Shown here: positions 26,171 through 33,677 of the stretch, piece by piece
Layout of the letters: each line of letters opens with the position of its first letter
Numbering within the stretch: position 1 is the first letter of the stretch
Source of the DNA: Falsiroseomonas sp051860665
GTDB taxonomy: Bacteria; Pseudomonadota; Alphaproteobacteria; Acetobacterales; Acetobacteraceae
DNA length: 64,000 nucleotides
Direction: 5' to 3'
Assembly: GCF_051860665.1 (NCBI RefSeq)
Contig: NZ_JBHYDM010000010.1
Coordinates: 113,973-177,972 of the forward strand
Program-made: the position numbers and the translations under genes
Notes under the pieces: generated by a model
What the model was told of the DNA's origin: nothing
Seen by the model: only the letters and a program-made list of their open reading frames with translations
Databases searched by the model: none

Positions 26171-27348
26171 GCCTGCGCCCGCCGCGACAGCTTCGCGCGC
26201 GCGCCATCCGGGCGCAGGGCCGCGCATTCGGCCTCCGCGATCGCCACCACGCGGCGGGCATTGCCGGCCCAGGTCAGGTCGCGCGCCACCACCTCCGCCC
26301 GCGCCGCGGCGCCGAGGCGCGCGCGCAGACCCGCATCCTGCGCCAGCCGCGCGACGGCGCCCCAGAAGCCGCCGGCCTCGCGCGGATCGAACAGCAGCGC
26401 GGTTTCGCCGTGCCGCAGCACCTCCCGCAGATTGGGTTGGTCGGGGGCGACGATCGCGCGGGCGGCAGCCATGTATTCGAAGACTTTCAAGGGAGAGGCA
26501 TAGGGCACCGCGGCCGGTTGCAGCGCGATGTCGAAGCCGGCGACCAGCGCCGGGATGTCTGCGCGCGCGGCGAGGCCGGTGAAGTGGACGCGATCGGCGA
26601 TGCCGAGCTCGGCCGCGAGCTTTTCGAGTCCCGGTCGCGCGGGACCATCCCCGACGACAACCAGCGACAGGCGCTGCTCACCGCGCCAGGCGGCGATGCC
26701 GTGCAGTGCCTTGTCCAGCCCGTGCCAGTCCCGCACGAAGCCGACGAAGCCGAGCACCAGCGTCTCCCGCATCCCGGTCTCCACAGGTTCCGGGAAATCC
26801 GCCAGGTCGATGCCATTCGGCACCACGGTGATGCGCGCGGCGGGCACGCCGGCGGCGGCGACACGGCCGGCCAGCACGTCCGTCACCGGCAGCACGCGCT
26901 GCGCGCCGCGCCAGGCCAGGCGCTCGATCCAGGCGGAGAGGCGCGGCAGGCCGAGACCGCCGAACTTCGCCCGCTCCTCGGCCAGGGGCGCATTCACCTC
27001 CAGCAGCAGCGGCACGCCGCGCATGCGCGCCACGATGCGGCCGGCAAGGTGGTACAGGTTCGCGCGCTCGTAGATCACATCCGGCGCGAAGGCCGCGGCG
27101 GCGCGATGCAGCCGCCAGGTGGCGGGCACCGCATAGGCGATCTCGGCCAGCGCCTGCGCCCAGGCCGGTAGCAGGCGGCGCAGCCGGGCCAGACCGCGGC
27201 TTTCCCCGCCCAGCGCCGCCTTGTCATAGCCCGCGGGGCCGGTGACCCGCACCTCATGCCCCGCCGCCCGCAATGCGGCCACCATGGAATCCAGATGCAC
27301 GCCCTGCCCGTCGCGGGAGCGGATGCGGTGGCTGTAGAGAATCCTCAT
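26167..27348 (-). CDS. GT4-family glycosyltransferase
   Basis: 393-residue GT-B glycosyltransferase opening MRILYSHRIRSRDGQGVHLD, which includes the glycine loop, followed by DVIYERANLYHLAG and EVNAPLAEER. The donor domain reads VVPNGIDLADFPEP, LGFVGFVRDWHGLDKAL and ASPLKVFEYMAAARAIVAPD, which contains the conserved Glu for sugar-nucleotide binding. The ERxN/NAPL style resembles glycosyltransferases found near exosortase loci. The start overlaps the CelD-like gene stop (ATGA) and its own stop overlaps the next glycosyltransferase start, so all three are translationally coupled under the sigma-54 promoter at 28583-28598. Confidence 0.88.
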   Translation of the reverse strand: MRILYSHRIRSRDGQGVHLDSMVAALRAAGHEVRVTGPAGYDKAALGGESRGLARLRRLLPAWAQALAEIAYAVPATWRLHRAAAAFAPDVIYERANLYHLAGRIVARMRGVPLLLEVNAPLAEERAKFGGLGLPRLSAWIERLAWRGAQRVLPVTDVLAGRVAAAGVPAARITVVPNGIDLADFPEPVETGMRETLVLGFVGFVRDWHGLDKALHGIAAWRGEQRLSLVVVGDGPARPGLEKLAAELGIADRVHFTGLAARADIPALVAGFDIALQPAAVPYASPLKVFEYMAAARAIVAPDQPNLREVLRHGETALLFDPREAGGFWGAVARLAQDAGLRARLGAAARAEVVARDLTWAGNARRVVAIAEAECAALRPDGARAKLSRRAQA

Positions 27349-28442
27349 CGTCCCATCCATCCCGCAAGGCGCCGCCGCAGCAGCGCGAGCAGCCCGAGCG
27401 GATGGCCCGCATGCGCCAGCACCAGGCCGATGCGCTGCCGCCGCGCCGCCACCCAAAGGCCCTTGTAGCCATCGTCGCCGCGGCCGAAGTCCAGCTGCTG
27501 CACGGCTTCCTCCTCGATCAGGTGGCGGATCATCATCGCCGTCAGCGCGGTGCCCGGGGAGGCCGCCCGCTGCGCCTGCAGATGCGCCAGCTTCAGCAGC
27601 CAGGCGCGCCCGCCGGAGACCAGCCAGTATTGTGCGGCCACCGCCTGGCCCGCCGCATCGCGCAGCAGGCCGAGCCGCAGGGCGCCCTGCGCCGCGGCGG
27701 CGCGCATCAGCGCCGGGTCGAAGCCGGGCGCGGGCTCCGCCGGCTTCCAGCTGCCGGCATGCACGGCGAGATAGCCCGCGATGGCACGGTCCAGCGCGGG
27801 GCCGGGGCGGGTCTGCATCTCGAACCGGAAATCGCGGCCGGCGCGGTCCAGCTTGCGGCGCACGGTGCTGCGCAGCGCCGGCGGGCGCGCGGCAAGGTAG
27901 CCGGCCCAGCCCGCGCCCGGCACCAAGGCCTCGTGCCAATTGCCGAAATGGCGGTAGCGCTGCACGGCGAGTCCGGCGCTGGCGATTCCCGCCAGCCACT
28001 CCTCCAGCCCCGGCGCATCCTCCGCCAGAGCTTCCAGCCGCAGCGGCGCGCGAAAGCGCAGCGCGGCGCCGAAGCTGGCGCCGGCCGTCTGCCATGCGCT
28101 GGCGCCCACACCCCGCGCCTGCAGCGGCCGCCAGGCGAGCGAATAGGGCGTGGTGAGGCTCTGCAGCGCCCCGCTTGCGCCACGCAGCAGCGGCAGCAGC
28201 GCCGTCTCCTCCGCGCAGAGGCCGAGCAGCGGCGTGGCGCCCCGCGGCAGCGCATGCGCGAGGGTCGTGTCGTGCCAGAGCCGCGTGGCGAAGATGTCGC
28301 CCGCGTCGACCGGCTGCAGGAAGCGGTCGCACCAGCCCGGCAGGCGGCCCTGCGGCAGCGGCAGCAGGCGCAGCGGCGCGGGTGCAGGCCGCGTGACGGC
28401 GGCCGCCTGGATGCCGGCGAGGCTCAAGGCGTCGCGCGCCAC
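27345..28442 (-). CDS. CelD/BcsL-like GNAT acyltransferase
   Basis: About 365 residues. The C-terminal half has the GNAT fold of CelD/BcsL-type proteins linked to polysaccharide biosynthesis: ARPPALRSTVRRKLDRAGRD, LAVHAGSWKP, AAQYWLVSGGRAWLLKLAH and QLDFGRGDDGYKGLW, the last being the typical DFxxGDxxYK end. It probably acylates an amino sugar or lipid-linked sugar in the cytoplasm. No in-frame ATG fits; a GTG at 28442 is used here, and a TTG at 28427, overlapping the stop of a 37-codon frame (TTGA), is an alternative. First main gene of the operon driven by the sigma-54 promoter about 140 bases upstream. A diverged second CelD-like gene is at 31687-32790. Confidence 0.8.
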   Translation of the reverse strand: MARDALSLAGIQAAAVTRPAPAPLRLLPLPQGRLPGWCDRFLQPVDAGDIFATRLWHDTTLAHALPRGATPLLGLCAEETALLPLLRGASGALQSLTTPYSLAWRPLQARGVGASAWQTAGASFGAALRFRAPLRLEALAEDAPGLEEWLAGIASAGLAVQRYRHFGNWHEALVPGAGWAGYLAARPPALRSTVRRKLDRAGRDFRFEMQTRPGPALDRAIAGYLAVHAGSWKPAEPAPGFDPALMRAAAAQGALRLGLLRDAAGQAVAAQYWLVSGGRAWLLKLAHLQAQRAASPGTALTAMMIRHLIEEEAVQQLDFGRGDDGYKGLWVAARRQRIGLVLAHAGHPLGLLALLRRRLAGWMGR

Positions 28443-28537
28443 GGCGGATGGGCGGGGCGAAACTCGTGCAGGCGATCGCGCATCATGGGACTCTCCGCTG
28501 CCTCCCGCTGGTGATGATCCTGGGGGGCCATGGCCAT
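28424..28537 (-). CDS. Possible 37-codon leader frame before the CelD-like gene
   Basis: Between the sigma-54 promoter and the acyltransferase gene, a frame beginning MAMAPQDHHQREAAE ends in a TGA that overlaps a TTG (TTGA) in the acyltransferase frame. Translation of it could couple to the acyltransferase. It has no recognisable domain and could be chance in such GC-rich DNA. Confidence 0.2.
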   Translation of the reverse strand: MAMAPQDHHQREAAESPMMRDRLHEFRPAHPPWRATP

Positions 28538-28582
28538 CGGCCGGATCCCGGCCCGCGCCGTGGCCCGGGGCGGCACCTGCCA

Positions 28583-28598
28583 AGCAAACCGCTTGCCA
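28583..28598 (-). promoter_or_regulatory. Sigma-54 (-24/-12) promoter of the CelD-like/glycosyltransferase operon
   Basis: Minus-strand sequence TGGCAAGCGGTTTGCT matches the RpoN consensus TGGCAC-N5-TTGCW at every core base except AA for AC, with the required 10 bases between GG and GC. It lies in the non-coding gap between a YdcF-like gene and the acyltransferase gene and points at the latter. An AT-rich palindrome GAATATTC is just upstream. The window encodes a sigma-54 activator (PrsR, 49122-50516). Confidence 0.72.
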
Positions 28599-28682
28599 GG
28601 AATATTCTTGTTATAGATCAGCATGATGGCTGGCTTCCGGTGACGGCTTGCGCGGGGCTGTAAGGCGCATCGACAGGGCGGC

Positions 28683-29435
28683 TCATGGCGCCGCCGCCGG
28701 GCCATCGCGCAGCGCGTAGAAGGCGCGACCGGCCCATTCGTGGATGGCGAACCAGCTTTCGGCCAGGTGGTCGCCGCGCGGCCGCAGCGCGGACCAGGCA
28801 AGGTGCTGCGGCCGTGCCTGGCGCACCGGCGCCGGCTGCACGCCAAATCCCTGCCGCGCGAAGGCGTCCAGCGCGCGCTGCATGTGCCAGCCTTGCGTCA
28901 CCAGCAGCGCCGCCGGCACGTCCGCCGCGCGCAGCAGGGCCGCGGAGAAGACCGCGTTCTGCCGCGTATCGGCTGCGCGCGGTTCCACCCAGCGCGGCGC
29001 CAGGCCGAAATCCGCCTGCAGGCTGCGCGCCATCAGCGCCGCCAGCGGCGGCTGGCCGGGCGAGATCGGCCCGCCGGTGACCAGGATGGGCAGGCCGCTG
29101 GCGCGGGCGAGCGCGGCGCCGGCACGCAGCCGCTCCAGCGTCAGCAGGCCGACATCCGCCCCCTCGTGCCCCTCCGCCACATCGCCGCCGAGGATGATGA
29201 TGGCGCCCGGCGCGACCCTGGCCGGCGGCGCTGCGAAGCTGAGGGATTGCACCAGCAGCCCGGCGGCCAGCGGCGTGGCCAGAAGCAGCACGCCGGCCCC
29301 GGCCAGCGCCGCCAGCAGCCCCGGCCAGGCGCGCCGCGCACCGCGCGCGGCCAGCAGCCCGGCGAGGATGCCAAGGCAGACAAGGCCGAGCGGCGGCAGC
29401 AGCAGCGGCGCCAGGATGTTCTGCAGCAGCGTCAC
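28683..29435 (-). CDS. YdcF/DUF218-family membrane protein
   Basis: 250-residue protein. Two hydrophobic segments lie in the first 65 residues (ILAPLLLPPLGLVCLGILAG and the next AAL-rich stretch). The soluble DUF218 domain that follows has AIIILGGDVAEG, LPILVTGGPIS, ADTRQNAVFSAALL and LLVTQGWHMQRAL. ElyC/YdcF-like proteins act in envelope polysaccharide metabolism, but no biochemical reaction is settled for this family. The GTG start at 29435 overlaps the stop of the upstream glycosyltransferase-deacetylase (GTGA), so it is the second gene of that unit. It is followed by a 240-bp gap carrying the next operon's promoter. Confidence 0.82.
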   Translation of the reverse strand: MTLLQNILAPLLLPPLGLVCLGILAGLLAARGARRAWPGLLAALAGAGVLLLATPLAAGLLVQSLSFAAPPARVAPGAIIILGGDVAEGHEGADVGLLTLERLRAGAALARASGLPILVTGGPISPGQPPLAALMARSLQADFGLAPRWVEPRAADTRQNAVFSAALLRAADVPAALLVTQGWHMQRALDAFARQGFGVQPAPVRQARPQHLAWSALRPRGDHLAESWFAIHEWAGRAFYALRDGPAAAP

Positions 29436-31648
29436 GCCGGGGCCGGCGCCGGGTCGCGCAGCTCCCGCCAGCTGCCGAAGCGGCCGCCGATCTCCTCGCG
29501 GAAGAAGGCGTAGTAGTCGTCGAGCCAGCCGAGGAAGCGCGCCAGCTGCGCCGCATCCCGCACATAGGGCGTATTGCCGGGCGCCAGCGACGGCGAGTGA
29601 TAGGTCAGCACGAAGCTGCGATGGCCCTGCGCCAGCATGTGCCGCGTCAGCCGCTTCGCCTCCTCCAGCGTCATGCCCTCCGGGCTCAGCCGGATGCGCT
29701 CCAGCAGGCCGAGCCGCGCCAGCGCGCCGCCGAGCCTGAGGCGCTGCCCGCCCCTGCCGAAGATGCGCGGCGCCAGGCGTTCCGCGCGTGTGGCCGAAAG
29801 CCGGCCGACCAGCGCGGCGGAGACGGGAATCTCCAGCAGCGTGCGGTCGCGATCGGTCCAATAGGGCCTTGCCGAGAAGGCCCAGTTGCCGGAGAGGCCG
29901 CCGGCCAGGCCGCCCGCCGGCCAATGCGGCGTCACGCTGCTATCGGCCAGGTAGCCGAGCGACTTCAGGATATCGGCGGTGCGCGGGCCGGCGCCGAAGC
30001 GGCCGGTGCGGTAGATGCGCGGCACTTCGCCAAAAGCCTCGGCCAGGGCATCGGTCAGGCAGCGCGCCTTGGCCAGTTCCAGCTCCACCGGCAGGTTGCC
30101 GGCATAGCTGTTGCGCTCGTTCACCGCCTCGGTGAAGGGCGGCGTCACCCAGGGGTGCATCTGCGCGCCGATCTCGCAGGCGCCATCGGCCAGCAGATCG
30201 CGCAGCGGCGCGCGCCCGGCCTCCTGCGTCGCGACCGGATAGTCCACCAGATACAGCGGCACCACGCCGTGCCTTTCGAAGACCCGATGCGCGCGTGCCT
30301 GCGCGGCCATGGAGGAGACATCCGGCGCATCGCGACGGAAGGGGCCGGACCAGTCGAAGGCCTCCTCCGCATCCACCATGGTGATCAGCAGCGGTGGGGA
30401 ATCCGCAGGCGTCGCCAGCGGTGCGTGGAAGCGATGGTCAAGCACGGAGGCATTGGCGCCGAGTCGCGTTTCCTCCGGCGCCACGGGGTCCGGCTTCCTG
30501 CCATAGACGGCCAGGTAGCGCTCCGCCACGCCGCGCATGCCGAAGCGCGCCCGCGCCAGCTTGCGGCCCTCCGCGCCCAGCCGCGCGCGCGCTTCGGCAT
30601 CCGTGGCGAGGCGGATGACGCCGGCGACATAGCCCTCCTCGTCGTCGAAGAGATGGCCGGTCTCGTCCTGGAGGACGAAACTGTCGTTCACGCCGGGCAG
30701 GTGGCGCACCACCACGGGCAGGCCATGCGCCATCGCCTCCGGCACCACCGTGCCGAAACCTTCGAGGTGGGAGGCGAAGACCAGGATGTCGGCAGCGCGG
30801 AAATAGGGATGCGGATCGCGCTGCTCGCCGGCCAGGATGACGCGATCGCCGAGGTTTTGCGCCGCGATGACATCGCGGATCGCCGCCAGCTGATCCCGCT
30901 CCAGCACCGGGCCCACCAGGATCAGCCGGGTATCCGGCCGCACCGCCAGGATGCGCGGCAGGGCGCGCACGAGAAACAACGGGTCCTTGCGCGCGCCGAG
31001 GCCGCCGACGAAGAGCAGCACCAGCTCCTCCGCCCCGATGCCCAGGCTTTCGCGCATCCGGGAGCGGCCATCCGGCGGCGGCAGGGGGATGCTGACGCCG
31101 CAGGGAATCAGGTGGCAGCGCCGGGGGTCCGCGATGCCGCGGGTTTCCGCATCCAGCTTGGGGCTGATGCTCACATAGCCGTCGAACAGCCTGAAGCCGC
31201 GCGCGGCCAGCCTCCGCAGGCTGGGGCGGTACTGGTTGATCAGCACCGGCAGGCTGTCATCCAGCGTGGCGGAGAGGATCAGCCGCCGCCGCGCCAGGCG
31301 CGCCAGAAGGTAGGTGACGAAATACCAGTCGGCATGGGTGCGGACATGCACCGCGCTGTAGCGGTGCAGATGCGCGATGAACCAGGCGGCCATCCGCAGC
31401 TGCCGCCGCAGCGTGCCGAGCGGACGGTCCGACAGGTAGATGACGCGGCCCAGCGTGGAACAGGCGGCCGGGTCCTGCGGCGGGCGCGGCGTATGCGTCA
31501 CCAGCAGGTCGTGCCCAACCTCGGGCGCGATTTCCTGCATCACCGCGCTGCTGCGTTCCAGGAAGACGCCCTCGCCGGTGAAGGCGGGGCGATAGTATTT
31601 CAGCACATGCAGCACCCGGCCGGGCCTGCGCACATCCGCGCGGGTCAT
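29432..31648 (-). CDS. Bifunctional glycosyltransferase (GT4) - WalW-like polysaccharide deacetylase
   Basis: 738-residue fusion. Residues 1-380 are a GT-B glycosyltransferase: VLKYYRPAFTGEGVFLER, VGGLGARKDPLFLVRAL, LILVGPVLERDQL and the donor block ASHLEGFGTVVPEAMAHGLPVVV. Residues 400-735 look like a CE4 deacetylase of the WalW type: a metal-binding Asp region MVDAEEAFDWSGPF, GAQMHPWVTPPF with the zinc-type His, YRTGRFG, and LTYHSPSL near the end. The ATG at 31648 has AAGGGGG upstream and starts right at the glycosyltransferase domain. The junction is in frame without repeats or stops, so it is a real fusion in this sequence. Coupled sugar addition and N-deacetylation is a reasonable inference. 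Divergent from a CelD-like gene 38 bases away. Confidence 0.83.
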   Translation of the reverse strand: MTRADVRRPGRVLHVLKYYRPAFTGEGVFLERSSAVMQEIAPEVGHDLLVTHTPRPPQDPAACSTLGRVIYLSDRPLGTLRRQLRMAAWFIAHLHRYSAVHVRTHADWYFVTYLLARLARRRLILSATLDDSLPVLINQYRPSLRRLAARGFRLFDGYVSISPKLDAETRGIADPRRCHLIPCGVSIPLPPPDGRSRMRESLGIGAEELVLLFVGGLGARKDPLFLVRALPRILAVRPDTRLILVGPVLERDQLAAIRDVIAAQNLGDRVILAGEQRDPHPYFRAADILVFASHLEGFGTVVPEAMAHGLPVVVRHLPGVNDSFVLQDETGHLFDDEEGYVAGVIRLATDAEARARLGAEGRKLARARFGMRGVAERYLAVYGRKPDPVAPEETRLGANASVLDHRFHAPLATPADSPPLLITMVDAEEAFDWSGPFRRDAPDVSSMAAQARAHRVFERHGVVPLYLVDYPVATQEAGRAPLRDLLADGACEIGAQMHPWVTPPFTEAVNERNSYAGNLPVELELAKARCLTDALAEAFGEVPRIYRTGRFGAGPRTADILKSLGYLADSSVTPHWPAGGLAGGLSGNWAFSARPYWTDRDRTLLEIPVSAALVGRLSATRAERLAPRIFGRGGQRLRLGGALARLGLLERIRLSPEGMTLEEAKRLTRHMLAQGHRSFVLTYHSPSLAPGNTPYVRDAAQLARFLGWLDDYYAFFREEIGGRFGSWRELRDPAPAPA

Positions 31649-31686
31649 GCCCGACCCCCTTGCGCGCAGGCCTCGCTTTGCGCTGC

Positions 31687-32790
31687 ATGGCGCCGATGAA
31701 GATCGAGATCGTTCCCCGCCCCGACCTGCAAAGCCTGGGCGCGGAATGGCGTGCGCTGGAGGCGCGCGCCGCAGACCTCTCCTTCTTCCGAAGCTGGAGC
31801 TGGGTGGGCTGCCTTGCGGAGGAACGCTTCGACGATGCGCTGCTGCTGCGCGCGGTGCGCCAGGGGCAGGTGGTGGCGCTGGCGCTGTGCAACCGGCGTG
31901 GCGGACGGCTGTGTCTCGGCGAGAGCGGCGATGCGGCGCGGGATGCGCCCTTCGTCGAGCATAACGGCCCCCTGATGCTGGATGAACCCGGCCTCTGCGC
32001 CGCGCTGCTGCGCGCCGCTGCCGCGGTGCCCGGCGTGCGCCGTCTGGTGCTGGGCGGCGTGGCGCCGGCGGTGCTGGCCGCAGCACCCGGCGTGGCGCTG
32101 CGCTGCCAGGAAAGGCAGGCGCCCTTCGTCGATCTCGCGGCGATCCGCGCGGGCGGCGACCACCTGGCCACGCTGAGCGCCAATGCGCGGCAGCAGATCC
32201 GCCGGTCCCTGCGGCATTTTGCCGAAATGGGGCCGCTCGCGCTGCATCGCGCGGGCAGCGAGCCGGAGGCACAGGCGATGCTGGCGCGGCTGATCGCGCT
32301 GCATGAGGCGAGCTGGCAGGCCCGCGGCCGGCCCGGCGCCTTCGCCACCCCGTATCTGCGCCGCTTCCACACGGCGCTGGTGGCGCGCAGTTTTGCGCGC
32401 GGCGAACTCGATCTGCTGGAGTTGCGCGCCGGCGCCACGACGTTCGGCTTCCTGTACAATTTCCGGCTGCGCGGCCGCGTCTCCGCCTATCAGAGCGGTC
32501 TTGCATCCTTCGCGGAGTCGCAGGCCAGGCCCGGCCTTGCCTGCCATGCGCTGGCAATCGGCGACAGCCTTGCGCGCGGCGATGCCGTTTACGACTTCCT
32601 CGGCGGCGACGACCGCTACAAGCGCAGCCTGGCGCGGGACAGCGCGCCGCTGTTCTGGGCGGAGATGGTGCCGCGCTGGTCGCCCACGGGCCTGGCGCTG
32701 CGCGCCGTTCATGCGCTGCGTCCGCACGCCGCCTCGCTCCGCAGCACCAGGCGTGGCCGCAGCGAATCGGGGCAGGGCGGCGCGGCGTGA
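31687..32790 (+). CDS. CelD/BcsL-like GNAT acyltransferase
   Basis: 367-residue protein with the CelD-type N-terminal half (LSFFRSWSWVGCLAEE, VALALCNRRGGRL, FVEHNGPLML) and a GNAT C-terminal half: LSANARQQIRRSLRHF, LIALHEASWQARGRPGAF, TTFGFLYNFRLRGRVSAYQSG and VYDFLGGDDRYKRSLA. It is expected to acylate a sugar or sugar precursor of the exopolysaccharide. ATG 31687 is used; ATG 31696 is equally possible. It is the only plus-strand gene in this part of the locus, divergent from the GT-deacetylase fusion, and its last 82 bases overlap the 3' end of the convergent GT2 gene. Confidence 0.83.
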   Translation: MAPMKIEIVPRPDLQSLGAEWRALEARAADLSFFRSWSWVGCLAEERFDDALLLRAVRQGQVVALALCNRRGGRLCLGESGDAARDAPFVEHNGPLMLDEPGLCAALLRAAAAVPGVRRLVLGGVAPAVLAAAPGVALRCQERQAPFVDLAAIRAGGDHLATLSANARQQIRRSLRHFAEMGPLALHRAGSEPEAQAMLARLIALHEASWQARGRPGAFATPYLRRFHTALVARSFARGELDLLELRAGATTFGFLYNFRLRGRVSAYQSGLASFAESQARPGLACHALAIGDSLARGDAVYDFLGGDDRYKRSLARDSAPLFWAEMVPRWSPTGLALRAVHALRPHAASLRSTRRGRSESGQGGAA

Positions 32791-33677
32791 CGCAGCCGCG
32801 CCAGGGCCAGCCAGGCGAAGGGGTCGCGCCAGGGCCTTGGGCGGCGTGCCCGCGGGTCGGCGGCGATCCAATCGCGCAGCATGGCATCGGCATCGGCCGG
32901 CAGGCCGGCGAATCCCTCGGCGTAGATGAGGCTGCGCAACGCCGCCGATTCCAGGCGGCCGCGACCCTGCCGCACCAGCCGGTGCAGATGGCGGCGCAGA
33001 TCCTGCCAGCGCCAGGGCTGCCAGCGGGGCGTGGTCCAGCTCGCCGCCGGCTCCACCGCGATGCGCCAACCCTCCCAGCCGCCCTGCGCCGCATCGAGAT
33101 CGTGCAGCAGGAAAGAGCCGAGCAGCCCATCGCCGCGATAGAGCCCGACCGGCAGCCGCAGCCCGGCCGCCGCCAGCCGCTCCACGAAGGCCGCGCGCAG
33201 CGCGAAGAGCGAGCCATGCAGGCCGGAATGGCGGAGCATGCCCTGGCGCAGTGCCGCCGCGCTGCGGCCGCTGCTCGGCACGGCGGCGGCGGCCAATGCC
33301 TCCGGCTGCCGTTCCAGGCGCGCCGCCAGCCGGTTCAGCGAATCCGGCCAGATCTCGGCATAGGCATCGATGCAGACATACAGCGCGGCCGGCGGGCGCA
33401 GCGCATGCAGGAACAGGTTCAGCGCATGCGACTTGTCGGGATGCGGCACCTCATAGACCGCGCCTTCCAGCCCCGCCGCGCGCAGCGCCGTGGCGGCCAG
33501 GGCGGGCGATCCATCCGTGGTGCCGTTCAGCAGCACCGTGACATGCAGCGCGACATCCGGCCCGGCCTCGCGCCCCGCGCGCGCGATGGCGCGCAGGCAG
33601 GCGCCGATGCGCGCCGCCTCGTTGCGCCCGAAGACGGCGACGGACCACCGCGCGGGCGCGGCCTGATGCGCGCTCAT
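32709..33677 (-). CDS. GT2-family glycosyltransferase
   Basis: 322-residue GT-A fold protein: SVAVFGRNEAARIGACLRAI, VTVLLNGTTDGSP, PHPDKSHALNLFL and YVCIDAYAEIWPDSL, where the DxD-like metal site appears as DAYAE rather than canonical DxD. The rest includes GLYRGDGLLGSFLLHDLD, typical of GT2 enzymes with a late ED/GD acid motif. The ATG at 33677 overlaps the flippase stop (ATGA), so it is translationally coupled to that gene and downstream of the amidotransferase. The altered DxD could affect metal use; overall assignment as a glycosyltransferase is good, activity unproven. The 3' end overlaps a convergent gene by 82 bases. Confidence 0.78.
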   Translation of the reverse strand: MSAHQAAPARWSVAVFGRNEAARIGACLRAIARAGREAGPDVALHVTVLLNGTTDGSPALAATALRAAGLEGAVYEVPHPDKSHALNLFLHALRPPAALYVCIDAYAEIWPDSLNRLAARLERQPEALAAAAVPSSGRSAAALRQGMLRHSGLHGSLFALRAAFVERLAAAGLRLPVGLYRGDGLLGSFLLHDLDAAQGGWEGWRIAVEPAASWTTPRWQPWRWQDLRRHLHRLVRQGRGRLESAALRSLIYAEGFAGLPADADAMLRDWIAADPRARRPRPWRDPFAWLALARLRHAAPPCPDSLRPRLVLRSEAACGRSA

